Assembly: GCF_028687635.1 (NCBI RefSeq)
Contig: NZ_JAQTZS010000017.1
Coordinates: 1 to 53,076, forward strand
DNA length: 53,076 nucleotides
Direction of reading: 5' to 3'
DNA from: Malikia sp.
GTDB taxonomy: Bacteria; Pseudomonadota; Gammaproteobacteria; Burkholderiales; Burkholderiaceae_C
Positions 10,936-19,659 of the stretch are shown in pieces. Position numbers and translations under genes: made by a program. How positions within the stretch are numbered: position 1 is the first letter of the stretch; each line of letters starts with the position of its first letter. The notes under the pieces were generated by a model that was given only the letters and a program-made list of their open reading frames with translations, did no database searches and was not told the origin of the DNA.

Positions 10936-11439
10936 GTGAGCGAAGCAATCAAGGTGGGCGTGGTGATGGGTTCCAACAGTGATTGGGACACCATGAAGCA
11001 CGCGGTAGAGATTTTCCAACAGTTCGGCATCGCCTGCGAGGCCAAGGTCGTGTCGGCGCATCGCATGCCCGACGACATGTTCGCCTACGCCGAAGCCGCG
11101 GTCGGCCGTGGCCTCAAGGCCATCGTCGCCGGTGCCGGCGGTGCGGCCCATCTGCCGGGCATGCTGGCGGCCAAGACCGTGGTGCCGGTGCTCGGCGTGC
11201 CGGTGCAGTCCAAGGCGCTGTCGGGCGTGGATTCGCTGCACAGCATCGTGCAGATGCCCAAGGGTATTCCGGTCGCGACCTTCGCCATCGGTGCCGCCGG
11301 TGCCGCCAACGCGGCGCTGTTCGCGGTCGCCATGCTGGCCAACGAGGACGCAGCGCTGCGCGACAAGCTCGAAGCCTTCCGCGCCGCCCAGACCGAGGCC
11401 GCGCGCGCCATGACCCTGCCGCCGGTGGGCCAGGCATGA
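10936..11439 (+). CDS. purE: N5-CAIR mutase
   Basis: Class I PurE converts N5-CAIR to CAIR in purine synthesis. It has the phosphate-binding [10 protein letters not shown], the catalytic histidine in SAHRMPDD and the [12 protein letters not shown] loop. The start is a GTG at 10936 preceded by GGAG at 10926-10929 (6-base spacing), giving 167 residues. The frame is open further upstream to 10831, but that part lacks similarity. The stop overlaps the purK start (ATGA at 11436-11439), so translation of the pair is coupled. Confidence 0.96.
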   Translation: MSEAIKVGVVMGSNSDWDTMKHAVEIFQQFGIACEAKVVSAHRMPDDMFAYAEAAVGRGLKAIVAGAGGAAHLPGMLAAKTVVPVLGVPVQSKALSGVDSLHSIVQMPKGIPVATFAIGAAGAANAALFAVAMLANEDAALRDKLEAFRAAQTEAARAMTLPPVGQA

Positions 11440-12650
11440 GCGCCGTCAAGACCCTGCTGCCCGGCTCGGTCAACGCCGAAGGCCGGATCGCGACCCTGGG
11501 CGTGATGGGCGGCGGCCAGCTCGGCCGCATGTTCGTGCAGGCCGCGCAGGAGATGGGCTACTACACCGCCGTGCTCGACGCCGACCCGGTCAGCCCGGCC
11601 GGACTGGTCAGCCATTTCCACATCCAGACCGGCTACGAAGACCCGGCCGGACTGGCCGAACTCGCCGAGCACTGCGACGCGATCACGACCGAGTTCGAGA
11701 ACGTGCCCGCCCCCGCGCTGCAGACCCTGGCCGCGACACGCCCGGTCGCACCGGCCGCCAGCGCGGTGGCGGTGGCGCAGGACCGCATCGCCGAGAAGGC
11801 GCATTTCGTCGCCTGCGCGCAGTCCGGCGGCGTCGGCCCCGCGCCCCATGCCGCGATCGAGACCGAGGCCGACCTGGCCGCCGTCGGCGATGACCTGCTG
11901 CCCGGCATCCTCAAGACCGCCCGCCTGGGCTACGACGGCAAGGGCCAGGCCCGCGTGAAGGACCGCGCCGAGCTCGCCGCCGCCTGGGACGGCATGGGCC
12001 GCGTCGCCTGCGTGCTGGAAAAGATGCTGCCGCTGAAGGCCGAGCTGTCGGTCATCGTCGCGCGCGGTGCCGACGACCAGGTGGTCAACTTCCCGATCCA
12101 GCGCAACCTGCACCGCGACGGCATCCTGGCCGTGACCGAGGTGTTCGACGGCAACGTGCCGGCCGAGCTGGCCGAGCGCGCCATCGCCACCACCGCCACG
12201 GTCGCGCGCCAGCTCGGCTATGTCGGCGTGCTGTGCGTCGAATACTTCGTGATCGACGACGGCAGCGAGCATGGCGACCTGATCGTCAACGAGATGGCGC
12301 CGCGCCCGCACAACAGCGGCCACTACACCATCAACGCCTGCGACTGCTCGCAGTTCGAGCTGCAGGTGCGCGCGATGGCCGGCCTGCCGCTGGTGCAGCC
12401 GCGCCTGCACAGCCCGACCGTGATGCTGAACCTGCTGGGCGACCTCTGGTTCCAGCACGGCCAGCCGGTCGAGCCGCCCTGGGCGCAGATCCTGGCGCTG
12501 CCGGGCGCGCACCTGCACCTGTACGGCAAGCTCCAGGCCCGTGCGGGCCGCAAGATGGGCCACCTCAACCTGACCGGCGCCAGCGTCGAGCAGGTGCAGG
12601 CCACCGCGCTGCGCTGCGCCGAGCTGCTGGGCATGGCGCCATGGCGCTGA
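11436..12650 (+). CDS. purK: N5-CAIR synthetase
   Basis: ATP-grasp enzyme that makes N5-CAIR from AIR, bicarbonate and ATP, handing the product to PurE. The N-terminal [14 protein letters not shown] nucleotide-fold motif, the ATP-grasp lysines in [20 protein letters not shown] and [14 protein letters not shown] are all present. Length 404 residues is normal or slightly long. It starts inside the purE stop codon and ends 10 bases into the sua5 gene, so all three form one translationally coupled operon. Confidence 0.96.
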   Translation: MSAVKTLLPGSVNAEGRIATLGVMGGGQLGRMFVQAAQEMGYYTAVLDADPVSPAGLVSHFHIQTGYEDPAGLAELAEHCDAITTEFENVPAPALQTLAATRPVAPAASAVAVAQDRIAEKAHFVACAQSGGVGPAPHAAIETEADLAAVGDDLLPGILKTARLGYDGKGQARVKDRAELAAAWDGMGRVACVLEKMLPLKAELSVIVARGADDQVVNFPIQRNLHRDGILAVTEVFDGNVPAELAERAIATTATVARQLGYVGVLCVEYFVIDDGSEHGDLIVNEMAPRPHNSGHYTINACDCSQFELQVRAMAGLPLVQPRLHSPTVMLNLLGDLWFQHGQPVEPPWAQILALPGAHLHLYGKLQARAGRKMGHLNLTGASVEQVQATALRCAELLGMAPWR

Positions 12651-13702
12651 CGCTGGACGCGCGCGCGCTGCTGCAACCGGCGCAGGCCGACGCAGCCGCG
12701 CTCGCTCAAGCACAGCAGGCGGTCGAGCAGGCCGCGCGGGCCTTGAAAGCTGGCGCCCTGGTCGGCCTGCCGACCGAGACCGTCTACGGCCTGGCGGCGG
12801 ATGCCGACCAGGCCGGGGCGGTGGGACGCATCTTCGACGCCAAGGGCCGACCGAAGAACCACCCGCTGATCGTGCATCTGGCTGGCGCCAGTGCGGCGCA
12901 ATGGCAGGCCGGCGTCGACCATTACGCGCGCGAGCTGCCCGACTTCGCGTCCAAGCTGATGCAGGCCTTCTGGCCCGGTCCGCTGACGCTGATACTGCCG
13001 CGCAAGCCTGGGGTGGGCGCGGCATCGGCCGGTGGCCAGGACTCGATCGGCCTGCGCTGTCCGGCGCATCCGGTCGCGCAGGCGCTGCTGCAGGCCTGCG
13101 CTGCCATCGGCATCCACGGCATCGCGGCACCGAGCGCCAACCGCTTCGGGCGTGTCAGCCCGACCTCGGCCGAGCATGTGCGCGACGAGTTCGACGCCCT
13201 GCTGTCGGATGACGAGCTGCTGATTCTCGATGGCGGCCCCTGCCCGGTCGGCATCGAGTCGACCATCGTCGACTGCAGCCGTGGCCGCCCGGTGCTGCTG
13301 CGCCCCGGCATGATCGGCATCGAGGCGCTGGAAGCCGCCATCGGCCAGCCGGTCGCGCTGCGCGACCAGGCCGCGCCCAAGGCATCCGGTACGCTGGAAT
13401 CGCATTACGCGCCGACCGCGCGCGTGCGACTGATGCCGCTGGCCGAGATGCAGGCCGCGCTCGACCTGCTCGGCGCCGACGCCAGCGGAATCGCGATCTA
13501 CACCCGGCAGCCAGTCGGCAGCGCGAGCCGCCATCTGCTGCTGCGCTACATGCCCACCCGCGCCGACGCCTGCGCGCAGGAACTGTTCGCGGTGCTGCGC
13601 GAGCTCGACCTGCCCGACACCCGGCTGATCTGGGTCGAGACCCCGCCCGCCGATGCCGCCTGGGATGGCGTGCGCGACCGGCTGCAGCGCGCGGCGGCCT
13701 GA
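12641..13702 (+). CDS. tsaC: Threonylcarbamoyl-AMP synthase, Sua5 type
   Basis: The YrdC/Sua5 domain (about 25-230) has LPTETVYGLAADA, KGRPKNHPLIVHL, the IAAPSANRFGRVSPT segment and ESTIVDCS. It makes threonylcarbamoyl-adenylate from threonine, bicarbonate and ATP for the t6A37 modification of ANN-decoding tRNAs. After the LESHYAPTARV linker comes a C-terminal Sua5 domain, so this is the long (353-residue) form and not the short TsaC form. The ATG at 12641 overlaps purK by 10 bases. Linkage to purEK is common in Burkholderiales. Confidence 0.93.
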   Translation: MALTLDARALLQPAQADAAALAQAQQAVEQAARALKAGALVGLPTETVYGLAADADQAGAVGRIFDAKGRPKNHPLIVHLAGASAAQWQAGVDHYARELPDFASKLMQAFWPGPLTLILPRKPGVGAASAGGQDSIGLRCPAHPVAQALLQACAAIGIHGIAAPSANRFGRVSPTSAEHVRDEFDALLSDDELLILDGGPCPVGIESTIVDCSRGRPVLLRPGMIGIEALEAAIGQPVALRDQAAPKASGTLESHYAPTARVRLMPLAEMQAALDLLGADASGIAIYTRQPVGSASRHLLLRYMPTRADACAQELFAVLRELDLPDTRLIWVETPPADAAWDGVRDRLQRAAA

Positions 13703-13708
13703 ACCGGC

Positions 13709-14287
13709 TCAGAGCCGCCAGGCGTCCAGCGTCTCGTCGATCAGGCGCAGCGCGTCGGCCCAGGCCACCAGGCCCAGGATCTGGCGCGCGCCGTTGGCCA
13801 CCTCGGGCCGGGTCTGGCAGGCCTGCCAGACCAGGGTCAGGCGCTCGGCCGGTCCGCTAGCCTGTGCCAGCAGTGGCTGCAAAACGCCGCCCTGCAGCAG
13901 GATCTGCAGCATCTGCTGGATCAGGCGCGCGGCCTCGTCGCGCTTGGGCTCAAGCGCCGCCTGGGCCTCGTGCAACAGGCCCTGCGCCTGTCCCAGCAGC
14001 AGCGCGCAGGCGCCGGCGGTCTGCTTGCGCGCCTGCAGTCGGCGCGCCGCCGGATCGGCCCCCTCGTGCACACCGGCAACCGCTGCCAGCGCCCGGGCAC
14101 GCAGCGCCGACAAGGGCGCGAGCTGACTGCGGCGGTGCTGCCTGAGCGTTGCCTCGGCCCGGCGCAGCCAGCCGATCAGCCGCTGCGGAAAGTCAGGGTG
14201 CTTGTCCTGGTAGAGATCAACCAGCCGGATCGATTCCTCGACCAGCGCCTGCGACTCGTCCAGAAAGGCTGTCACGACGATCTGCAT
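13709..14287 (-). CDS. Uncharacterised helical protein, third gene of DUF2589 operon
   Basis: A 192-residue protein that I do not recognise. It is predicted almost wholly helical and rich in Ala, Leu, Gln and Arg, with long amphipathic stretches but no membrane helix, signal peptide or catalytic motif. Its start is 6 bases after the stop of the 241-residue gene, so it is surely part of the same transcript. It could be a structural or adaptor protein for the two upstream products; this is only context. Confidence 0.7.
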   Translation of the reverse strand: MQIVVTAFLDESQALVEESIRLVDLYQDKHPDFPQRLIGWLRRAEATLRQHRRSQLAPLSALRARALAAVAGVHEGADPAARRLQARKQTAGACALLLGQAQGLLHEAQAALEPKRDEAARLIQQMLQILLQGGVLQPLLAQASGPAERLTLVWQACQTRPEVANGARQILGLVAWADALRLIDETLDAWRL

Positions 14288-14293
14288 GCCGGC

Positions 14294-15019
14294 TTACTCC
14301 GGTACCAGGCGGCTGAGCGCGGGCGGCTTGTCCTGGCCGGGCGTGGGGTCCTCGAACAGCATGTCCAGCCCCTCCTCGGTCACGTTGAGCCTGAGGTTGA
14401 GGCAGAAGCTGCCGCCCTGATTGGTCTCCTTGACCTGCTGGGTGCGCGCATCGACGCTGATGCCGATCGGCCGCTGCGGCAGCGCGTCCAGCGTGCGGTT
14501 GACCTGGGTGCGGATGATGGCGGCGATCTCCTTGAAGCGCTCGGCACTCTGGCTCGCCTGCACGGCCTCGTCATTGCCGGCCGCCGCCGCCTTGGCGACC
14601 TGGCGCTCGACCAGCCGGCGCGTGTGGTCGTGCAACTGCTCGGTCAGCAAGTTGGTCAACTGGTCGCTGACCAGGCCCTGGCTCAGATTGGCGTCGGCGC
14701 GCACGATCTTGCGGATCTCGGTCGCGCTGACATGGATGGACTGGGCCTTGAGCGCCTCCTTGAGGTTGGCGGACAAGGCCGACACCAGCATGTCGGGCGC
14801 CACCTTGGCGACATAGCCCTCCGGAATGTGCGAGACCACCACCGGCAGCGTCAGCTCAAGCTGGGGCATGCGCATGCGCGGAACCGGAAAATGGCGCAGC
14901 AAGCCCCCGTCGTCCTCGGCGTACTGCCTGGCGATCCGGACCGACTCGCGGTCGGCCGCCATGCGGGCACGGGTGATCTCGCACAGGAGATGTCCTAGGG
15001 TTTCGCTGAGCTCGCTCAT
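14294..15019 (-). CDS. Uncharacterised protein, second gene of DUF2589 operon
   Basis: A 241-residue protein without a signal peptide or membrane segment. Residues 15-60 hold ARMAADRESVRIARQY followed by HFPVPRMRMPQLELTLPVVV, a Pro/Arg strand-forming segment. This resembles proteins I associate with DUF2589 neighbourhoods, although I cannot name a family. A helical middle (about 70-190) leads to a strand-rich C-terminus (SFCLNLRLNVTEEGLDMLF) ending in a proline-rich tail. The gene starts 43 bases after the DUF2589 stop with GGAAA just before the ATG. Confidence 0.72.
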   Translation of the reverse strand: MSELSETLGHLLCEITRARMAADRESVRIARQYAEDDGGLLRHFPVPRMRMPQLELTLPVVVSHIPEGYVAKVAPDMLVSALSANLKEALKAQSIHVSATEIRKIVRADANLSQGLVSDQLTNLLTEQLHDHTRRLVERQVAKAAAAGNDEAVQASQSAERFKEIAAIIRTQVNRTLDALPQRPIGISVDARTQQVKETNQGGSFCLNLRLNVTEEGLDMLFEDPTPGQDKPPALSRLVPE

Positions 15020-15061
15020 TTTCCGGTCCTGGATTGAAGTGATGGATTCAACTCATCCATC

Positions 15062-15901
15062 CTACTTCACTTCGCCGACCGGAGTGGAGCGCATGGCGCC
15101 CTCGAGCACGCCGAGCAGCTTCTCCATGCCGGCCGGCATCTCGTCCTGCGAGGCCTTGACGAAGATGTGCATCGAGTAGGTGCGCTCGACGTTGCTGCCG
15201 CTGGCGGTCGTCTTCTTGTACGAACAGGACACGTTGAGCTTGGCCGAGCCACCGGGCCAGCGCTGCTTGACTTCCAGGTTGCCGCCAATGGCCAGGTCGC
15301 TGCTCTCGCTCTGGGTCTCGATCGAGTTGATCTTGGCGTTGAAGTCGATGGTCGCCTCTTCCACCCGGATGAAGGGGATCGGCAGCATGGTCAGCAGCGG
15401 CACCTCGATCTTCATGTCCTGGAACTTGGCGTCCACGGCGTCCTTGCGCGTGGCGAACCCCACGGTCGCCGTCGCCTGGGTGCCGCCAGTACTGGTCGGC
15501 GCGCTCAGCGTGACGGTCGGCGCCGAGCTGTAGCTGCCGCCGTCGGTCAGCTCGATGCGCACCACCTTGCCATCCTCGACCACGGCCCGGCCCTGGGCGG
15601 CGGTCTCGCCGCTGCCGGCCGAGAAGGTGACGGTCGGGGCGCTCTCGTAGCCCGTGCCCTGGCTGGTGACGGTGACCGAGGCGACATGGGCCTCGACCGC
15701 GGGCTGGTAGGGCGCGACTTCCTTGGGGTACTTGAACTCGACGTAGACCGGCTTGTTGTCCTGGTCGAAGCCCACCGTCTTGATGAAGTCGGCCGTGGCG
15801 CGCGCGGCCTGGGTCTGCGCCTCGATGACCGCGCACAGCGGCCCCCCGATCATGTTGCCGAAATTGAGACTCGACAGTTCGGTTCCTGGATTGGCTGCCA
15901 T
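15062..15901 (-). CDS. DUF2589 protein with inserted surface-type repeats
   Basis: The N-terminus (GNMIGGPLCAVIEAQTQAA...ADFIKTVGF) and C-terminal half (VPLLTMLPIPFIRVEEATIDF, then DEMPAGMEKLLGVLEGAM) match the DUF2589 family, which has no known function. Between them, about residues 72-145 hold two repeats of the form GTGYESAPTVTFS and GGSYSSAPTVTLS, a motif usually seen in phage tail and surface proteins and, as far as I recall, absent from ordinary DUF2589 proteins of about 200 residues. Start 15901 is chosen for its GGAAA ribosome site; the frame continues 17 codons further. It is the first gene of a three-gene operon. Confidence 0.8.
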   Translation of the reverse strand: MAANPGTELSSLNFGNMIGGPLCAVIEAQTQAARATADFIKTVGFDQDNKPVYVEFKYPKEVAPYQPAVEAHVASVTVTSQGTGYESAPTVTFSAGSGETAAQGRAVVEDGKVVRIELTDGGSYSSAPTVTLSAPTSTGGTQATATVGFATRKDAVDAKFQDMKIEVPLLTMLPIPFIRVEEATIDFNAKINSIETQSESSDLAIGGNLEVKQRWPGGSAKLNVSCSYKKTTASGSNVERTYSMHIFVKASQDEMPAGMEKLLGVLEGAMRSTPVGEVK

Positions 15902-15986
15902 TTTCCTACCCCCTGAGTTTTGATGAAAACCGCAGCACAGCCAGCCGGCCATGCTGCGGCCTCATTCTAGTTTCGGGAAGTAAAAT

Positions 15987-16008
15987 ATGACAATCGCATT
16001 CTTGTCAT
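15987..16008. repeat. 7-bp palindrome between lipoprotein and DUF2589 genes
   Basis: ATGACAA at 15987-15993 and TTGTCAT at 16002-16008 are perfect inverted arms with an 8-base loop. It lies just after the stop of the minus-strand lipoprotein gene (with ATTTTA beyond it on that strand) and about 90 bases before the DUF2589 start. It may be a weak terminator for the former or an operator for the latter. Confidence 0.35.
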
Positions 16009-16016
16009 GGGACAAC

Positions 16017-16670
16017 TCAGCGCCGATCGCGTGGCTCGCCATCCTCCGGCCGCCTGCGGTCCATGCGCCGGCCTTCCTCGCCACCCCTGCGCTGAGGAGT
16101 GGCTTCGGCCGGCCTGGGCGGTGGCTCGGGGCGCACGACCGCCGGCGCCATGCGCTGGGCCTCGCTCAGGACACGGTGCGGCGGCACTTCAGCCCTGCGC
16201 CGCGGCTCGGGCGGCGACTCCGGGCGCCACTCCTGTCGATGCCAGGGTTCGGGTGGACGCTGGAGCGGCTGGGGCTGCGGCTGGAATTCGCGACGGGGCC
16301 AGACGGAGGGTGGCGGGGGACGGCGGTCTTCACGGTGCTGTTGCCAATGACCGCCGTGGGAATGCCAGCGCTCGCCGTCGCGCTGCCAGACGCGCGGCAC
16401 CCAGACCTGGCCCGGTGGCGGGTTCTGCCAGCGGCCCGGCACCCAGGTGTAGCGGGCGCCACCCCAATTCCAGTAGCCATCGAGCCAGACATAGCCCCAC
16501 GCGGGCGGCAGGCTGCGGTATTCGACCAGGGGAGCCGGGGGTGCCGCATGGACGGTGACGGCGGGCGCAGGATCGTAGCGCGGGCCGTAGTCATACGCCG
16601 GCACCACCGCGCACCCCCCCAGAGCGGCGGCAGCGAACCAAAGGGCCAGGCGGGCACGGGCTGATGTCAT
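16017..16670 (-). CDS. YXWGXW-repeat lipoprotein
   Basis: The start at 16670 gives a signal peptide ending in a lipobox, LGGC, near residue 19, so it should be a lipoprotein. The mature part has aromatic repeats of the YXWGXW kind (WGYVWLDGYWNWGG, YTWVPGRWQNP, VWVPRVWQRDG), then a long disordered tail rich in Pro, Arg and Glu. Function is unknown for the family. A shorter relative lies directly upstream at 16761. The 45 bases of open frame before 16670 lack a signal peptide and were excluded. Confidence 0.78.
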   Translation of the reverse strand: MTSARARLALWFAAAALGGCAVVPAYDYGPRYDPAPAVTVHAAPPAPLVEYRSLPPAWGYVWLDGYWNWGGARYTWVPGRWQNPPPGQVWVPRVWQRDGERWHSHGGHWQQHREDRRPPPPSVWPRREFQPQPQPLQRPPEPWHRQEWRPESPPEPRRRAEVPPHRVLSEAQRMAPAVVRPEPPPRPAEATPQRRGGEEGRRMDRRRPEDGEPRDRR

Positions 16671-16760
16671 GCCGGCATTGTCGGCACCGGCCGCGCGCCG
16701 GGCAAGGGGCTGCAACAGCTGCTTACAGCTGTGACGCTTGGGAACAGCTTGCGTCGGGCT

Positions 16761-17135
16761 TCAGTGCCGGCGCAGTCGGGCCGAGCCGTTGCCGTCAGGC
16801 TCCCAGCGTCCGCCTTCCTGCAGCCAGCGGTCGCCGGCCAGGCGCCAGACATGGGGTTGCCAGACCTGGCCCGGCCGTGGCGCGGCCCAGTTGCCGGGCT
16901 GCCAGCGGTAGCGTCCATCGGCCAGATCCCAGCGACCGGCGATCCAGACATAGCCATTGGCGGGTGGCTGGCCAGGATGTTCAAGCAGCGGCTGGGGTGG
17001 ATCGGCCTGCTCGCGCACGAGCGGCACGGCAGCGTTCTGGGCCGGGAGCAGCGCCGGGACGGGGTCCGGCGGAGGAACGGCACAAGCGGACAGCATGACC
17101 AGCAGCAGTGGGATCAGGCGTTTCAAGATTCGCAT
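16761..17135 (-). CDS. Small YXWGXW lipoprotein
   Basis: A 124-residue lipoprotein: hydrophobic LIPLLLVMLSAC with the lipobox cysteine near residue 17, then two YXWGXW-like repeats (NGYVWIAGRWDLADGRYRW and GQVWQPHVWRLAGDRW). It is a paralogue of the product of 16017-16670. The ATG at 17135 has GGAG immediately against it; an in-frame TTG at 17126 with 9-base spacing from the same GGAG could be the real start and leaves the signal peptide intact. It lies 40 bases downstream of minE, so read-through from the min operon is possible. Confidence 0.75.
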   Translation of the reverse strand: MRILKRLIPLLLVMLSACAVPPPDPVPALLPAQNAAVPLVREQADPPQPLLEHPGQPPANGYVWIAGRWDLADGRYRWQPGNWAAPRPGQVWQPHVWRLAGDRWLQEGGRWEPDGNGSARLRRH

Positions 17136-17175
17136 CTCCAGGCGGGAATAGAGAACGGTGCCAGGCAAGGCAGGC

Positions 17176-17436
17176 TCAGCGCGGATCGGGCAGCTCGATC
17201 TTGACTTCGAGCACCTCCAGGTTGTCCTCGCGGTCAAGCTGGACCTTGATGTCGTCCGGGTTGATCGGGATGTACTTGCTGATCACCGCGATCAGGTCGC
17301 GCTGCAGGGCGGGCAGATAGTCGGGCACGCCCGTATTGCGACCGCTGCGCTCGTGTGCCAGGATGATCTGCAGCCGCTCCTTGGCGACCGAGGCGGTTTT
17401 CTTCTTCTCGCCGAGCAGGAAGGAAAAGAAAGACAT
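17176..17436 (-). CDS. minE: Cell division topological factor MinE
   Basis: An 86-residue MinE. It has the membrane-binding N-terminus [13 protein letters not shown], the MinD-contact segment [15 protein letters not shown] and the C-terminal dimer part [16 protein letters not shown]. It drives MinCD oscillation so that division occurs at mid-cell. The ATG at 17436 is preceded by GGAGGTGA with 5-base spacing, a near-perfect ribosome site formed by the last codons of minD. A GTG at 17445 would also be open but is less likely. Confidence 0.96.
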   Translation of the reverse strand: MSFFSFLLGEKKKTASVAKERLQIILAHERSGRNTGVPDYLPALQRDLIAVISKYIPINPDDIKVQLDREDNLEVLEVKIELPDPR

Positions 17437-17441
17437 GGCGC

Positions 17442-18257
17442 TCACCTCCCACCGAACAGACGCTGGAGGAAACCCGGCTTGACCGGTTCGGTGAAGCGCA
17501 GCGGCCGCTCCTGGCCGAGGAAGCGATCGACCACGTCCTTGTAGGACTCGGACACGTCGCTGCCCTGCTTGTGGATCGCCGGCATGCCTTCGTTCGAAGC
17601 CTGCAGCACGACATCGCTCTCGGGAATCACGCCGATCAGGTCGATGCGCAGGATGTCGTGGATGTCCATCAGCGAGAGCATCTGGCCTTCCTCGACCCGG
17701 AGCGGGTTGTAGCGCGTGACCAGCAGATGCTCCTTGATCGGGTCCTTGCCCTGGATCGCGCGCTGGGTCTTGCTGCCCAGCATGCCAAGGATGCGGTCGG
17801 AGTCGCGCACCGAGGATACCTCGGGGTTGGTCACCACCAGCGCCTCGTCGGCGAAATGCATGGCCATCATGGCACCGGTCTCGATGCCAGCCGGCGAGTC
17901 GCAGACGATGTACTCGAAACCCATGGCGCCCAGGTCGGACAGCACCCGGCCCACGCCATCCTGCGTCAGCGCGTCCTTGTCGCGCGTCTGGCTGGCCGCC
18001 AGCACATAGAGGTTATCGCACAGCTTGTCCTTGATCAGCGCCTGGTTGAGGTTGGCCTCGCCATGGATGACGTTGATGAAGTCGTACACCACGCGGCGCT
18101 CGCAACCCATGATCAGGTCAAGGTTGCGCAGGCCGACGTCAAAGTCGATCACGACGGTCTTGAATCCCTTGATTGCGAGACCGGTGGCGAAGCTGGCGCT
18201 GGTGGTGGTCTTGCCGACGCCGCCCTTGCCTGAAGTCACTACGACGATTTTTGACAT
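17442..18257 (-). CDS. minD: Septum site-determining ATPase MinD
   Basis: A 271-residue ParA/MinD ATPase with the deviant Walker A motif [10 protein letters not shown] near residue 10, the [16 protein letters not shown] block and the C-terminal amphipathic membrane helix GFLQRLFGG. It recruits MinC to the membrane and is released by MinE. It is the middle gene of minCDE; its 3' end carries the minE ribosome site. Confidence 0.98.
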   Translation of the reverse strand: MSKIVVVTSGKGGVGKTTTSASFATGLAIKGFKTVVIDFDVGLRNLDLIMGCERRVVYDFINVIHGEANLNQALIKDKLCDNLYVLAASQTRDKDALTQDGVGRVLSDLGAMGFEYIVCDSPAGIETGAMMAMHFADEALVVTNPEVSSVRDSDRILGMLGSKTQRAIQGKDPIKEHLLVTRYNPLRVEEGQMLSLMDIHDILRIDLIGVIPESDVVLQASNEGMPAIHKQGSDVSESYKDVVDRFLGQERPLRFTEPVKPGFLQRLFGGR

Positions 18258-18286
18258 TTTTGCTGATTCTTTACAGTGAAATCGGA

Positions 18287-19033
18287 TCAGATGATGGGTT
18301 CTAGCACCAGTCTCCCGCCGTCGGGTCCGTCCTGCAACCTGACCTGGGCCGGCTTGCCCTGCACATTGACAGGCAGTGGCTTGTCGCTGGTGCGGTAGAC
18401 ACCGGCGATCGAGACCAGTTCGGCCTCCAGGCTGGTCGCGAAGATGCGGGCGTCGGCATAGCCGCGCGCGCCGGCGATCGCCTTGCCGCGCAGCGGAGCG
18501 AACACGTGAATATGGCCGTCGGCGATCACTTCCGCACCGGGGTTGACGGCCGCCAGCACGACCAGGTCACGGCCGCGGGCATAGACCTGCTGACCCGAAC
18601 GCAGCGGCTTGTCGACGATCAGCGCGGGCAAGAGGTGCGGCTCGGGTTCGGGCGCTGGCGCGACAGGGGTGGGCTGGCTCACCGCCTCGGGGCGTCCGAG
18701 GATCGCCTCGTCGGCCTGAGCGAGTCCGGCATGCAGCGCGGCTCGCATCTGCTTGGGATTGCCGCCCTTGACCGCCACCGGAACCAGGTGATAACGGCGC
18801 AGCAAGGGCAGCAGGTAGCTCCATTCGGGAACCTCTTCGCTTTCGCTCAGGTGGGACAAATCGATCAACAGGGGATCGCCCGCGAAAAAATCGGGGCTGT
18901 CGCCATAGCGTTGCTGGAGTTCCTTGGCGACATCGTTGAGATGCGTCGACTTCAGCAACAGCGCTACCAGCGGCAACTGGGCACTTTTGATCTCGAACAG
19001 GGGGGCAGTCGCGCCCGGTGCGGCAGAAGACAT
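18287..19033 (-). CDS. minC: Septum formation inhibitor MinC
   Basis: A 248-residue MinC that blocks FtsZ ring formation near the poles. The N-terminal MinC_N domain (about 8-105) is joined by a Pro/Ala-rich linker to the right-handed beta-helix C domain, with repeats such as GAEVIADGHIHVFAPLRGKAIAG and ARIFATSLEAELVSIAG that bind MinD. It is the first gene of the min operon, 29 bases before minD. Confidence 0.96.
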   Translation of the reverse strand: MSSAAPGATAPLFEIKSAQLPLVALLLKSTHLNDVAKELQQRYGDSPDFFAGDPLLIDLSHLSESEEVPEWSYLLPLLRRYHLVPVAVKGGNPKQMRAALHAGLAQADEAILGRPEAVSQPTPVAPAPEPEPHLLPALIVDKPLRSGQQVYARGRDLVVLAAVNPGAEVIADGHIHVFAPLRGKAIAGARGYADARIFATSLEAELVSIAGVYRTSDKPLPVNVQGKPAQVRLQDGPDGGRLVLEPII

Positions 19034-19343
19034 GCGTATGACGGTCTTAAAACATAAATCTTAACAGCCAGCGTAGAAATGCGAAAAAAGCCAGGACCTG
19101 AACCGACCCAAAATTTTCTTGCGTTTCAAAATATTGTCTCCCTGACTGATTGAAATTATTCAAACGCTAGTCTTGCTAGCAGCGTCTCGTGATTTTCTGT
19201 GGACAAGTCTGTCTTGAGAAATTTTATCAATGGCTTCAGGATGGGATAAGCCTGGGGGGAGAAATAGGACGATTTTCATCCACCCCAGGCAGCGGTCAAA
19301 TGAAATTCCCATGCATTGCTGGTAATTCCTATCATTTGACTTC
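19034..19343. other. AT-rich spacer between minC and copZ
   Basis: About 310 bases without a gene and visibly richer in A+T than the surroundings. On the minus strand TGTTAAGAT at 19058-19066 is a possible extended -10 element for minC, about 25 bases before its start. The left part also holds a GCGTTT/AAACGC inverted pair and a GCTAG-TCTTG-CTAGC hairpin; the right part holds the 9-bp palindrome listed separately. No RNA gene is recognised. Confidence 0.5.
19295..19340. repeat. 9-bp inverted repeat downstream of copZ
   Basis: GTCAAATGA at 19295-19303 and TCATTTGAC at 19332-19340 are perfect inverted arms with a 28-base interval that itself has AATTCC repeats. It begins 4 bases after the copZ stop on the minus strand. 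It could form the 3' end of the copZ transcript, but no T-run follows it. Confidence 0.4.
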
Positions 19344-19547
19344 TCACACAGCGGCCTGGACCTGGTAGCCCTCCTCGGCGATGGCGCGGGCCAGGACCTC
19401 GCGCGACTGGCTCGACTCGACTTCGACCCGGTTCTGGCCGCGGTCGATCTTGACCTGGGCTTGCGGGTCGATGGATCGGATCGCCTGCGTCACGGCTTTT
19501 TCGCAATGGCCGCAAGTCATGCCGGTGACGGTGAAGATCTGTTGCAT
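19344..19547 (-). CDS. copZ: Copper chaperone, HMA domain
   Basis: A 67-residue single heavy-metal-associated domain with the copper-binding motif GMTCGHC at about residues 9-15 and the ferredoxin-like fold length. Such proteins carry Cu(I) in the cytoplasm and hand it to the P-type exporter. AAAGGAAA lies at good spacing before the ATG. It is transcribed away from copA, with 112 bases between them, which would hold both promoters; no clear CueR-type dyad was found there. Confidence 0.93.
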   Translation of the reverse strand: MQQIFTVTGMTCGHCEKAVTQAIRSIDPQAQVKIDRGQNRVEVESSQSREVLARAIAEEGYQVQAAV

Positions 19548-19659
19548 CGAATTTCCTTTCAGTGGGTGATCGGCAGCCGGAGTATGGCGTCAGACAGCCG
19601 ATGCCGCACGCTGGCGGCGGAGTCAAGAACTGTAGCGACTTCCGGTCCATACTGGCGCC

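Noticed and set aside
15987-16008. Palindrome ATGACAA-N8-TTGTCAT as a CusR/CopR box
   Set aside because: The arms match the E. coli CusR box, but that site has a 2-base centre and not 8, and no copper gene is adjacent. Kept only as an unassigned palindrome.
19548-19659. CueR/MerR-type operator between copZ and copA
   Set aside because: No convincing dyad with a long (19-20 base) spacer promoter was found in the 112-base gap.
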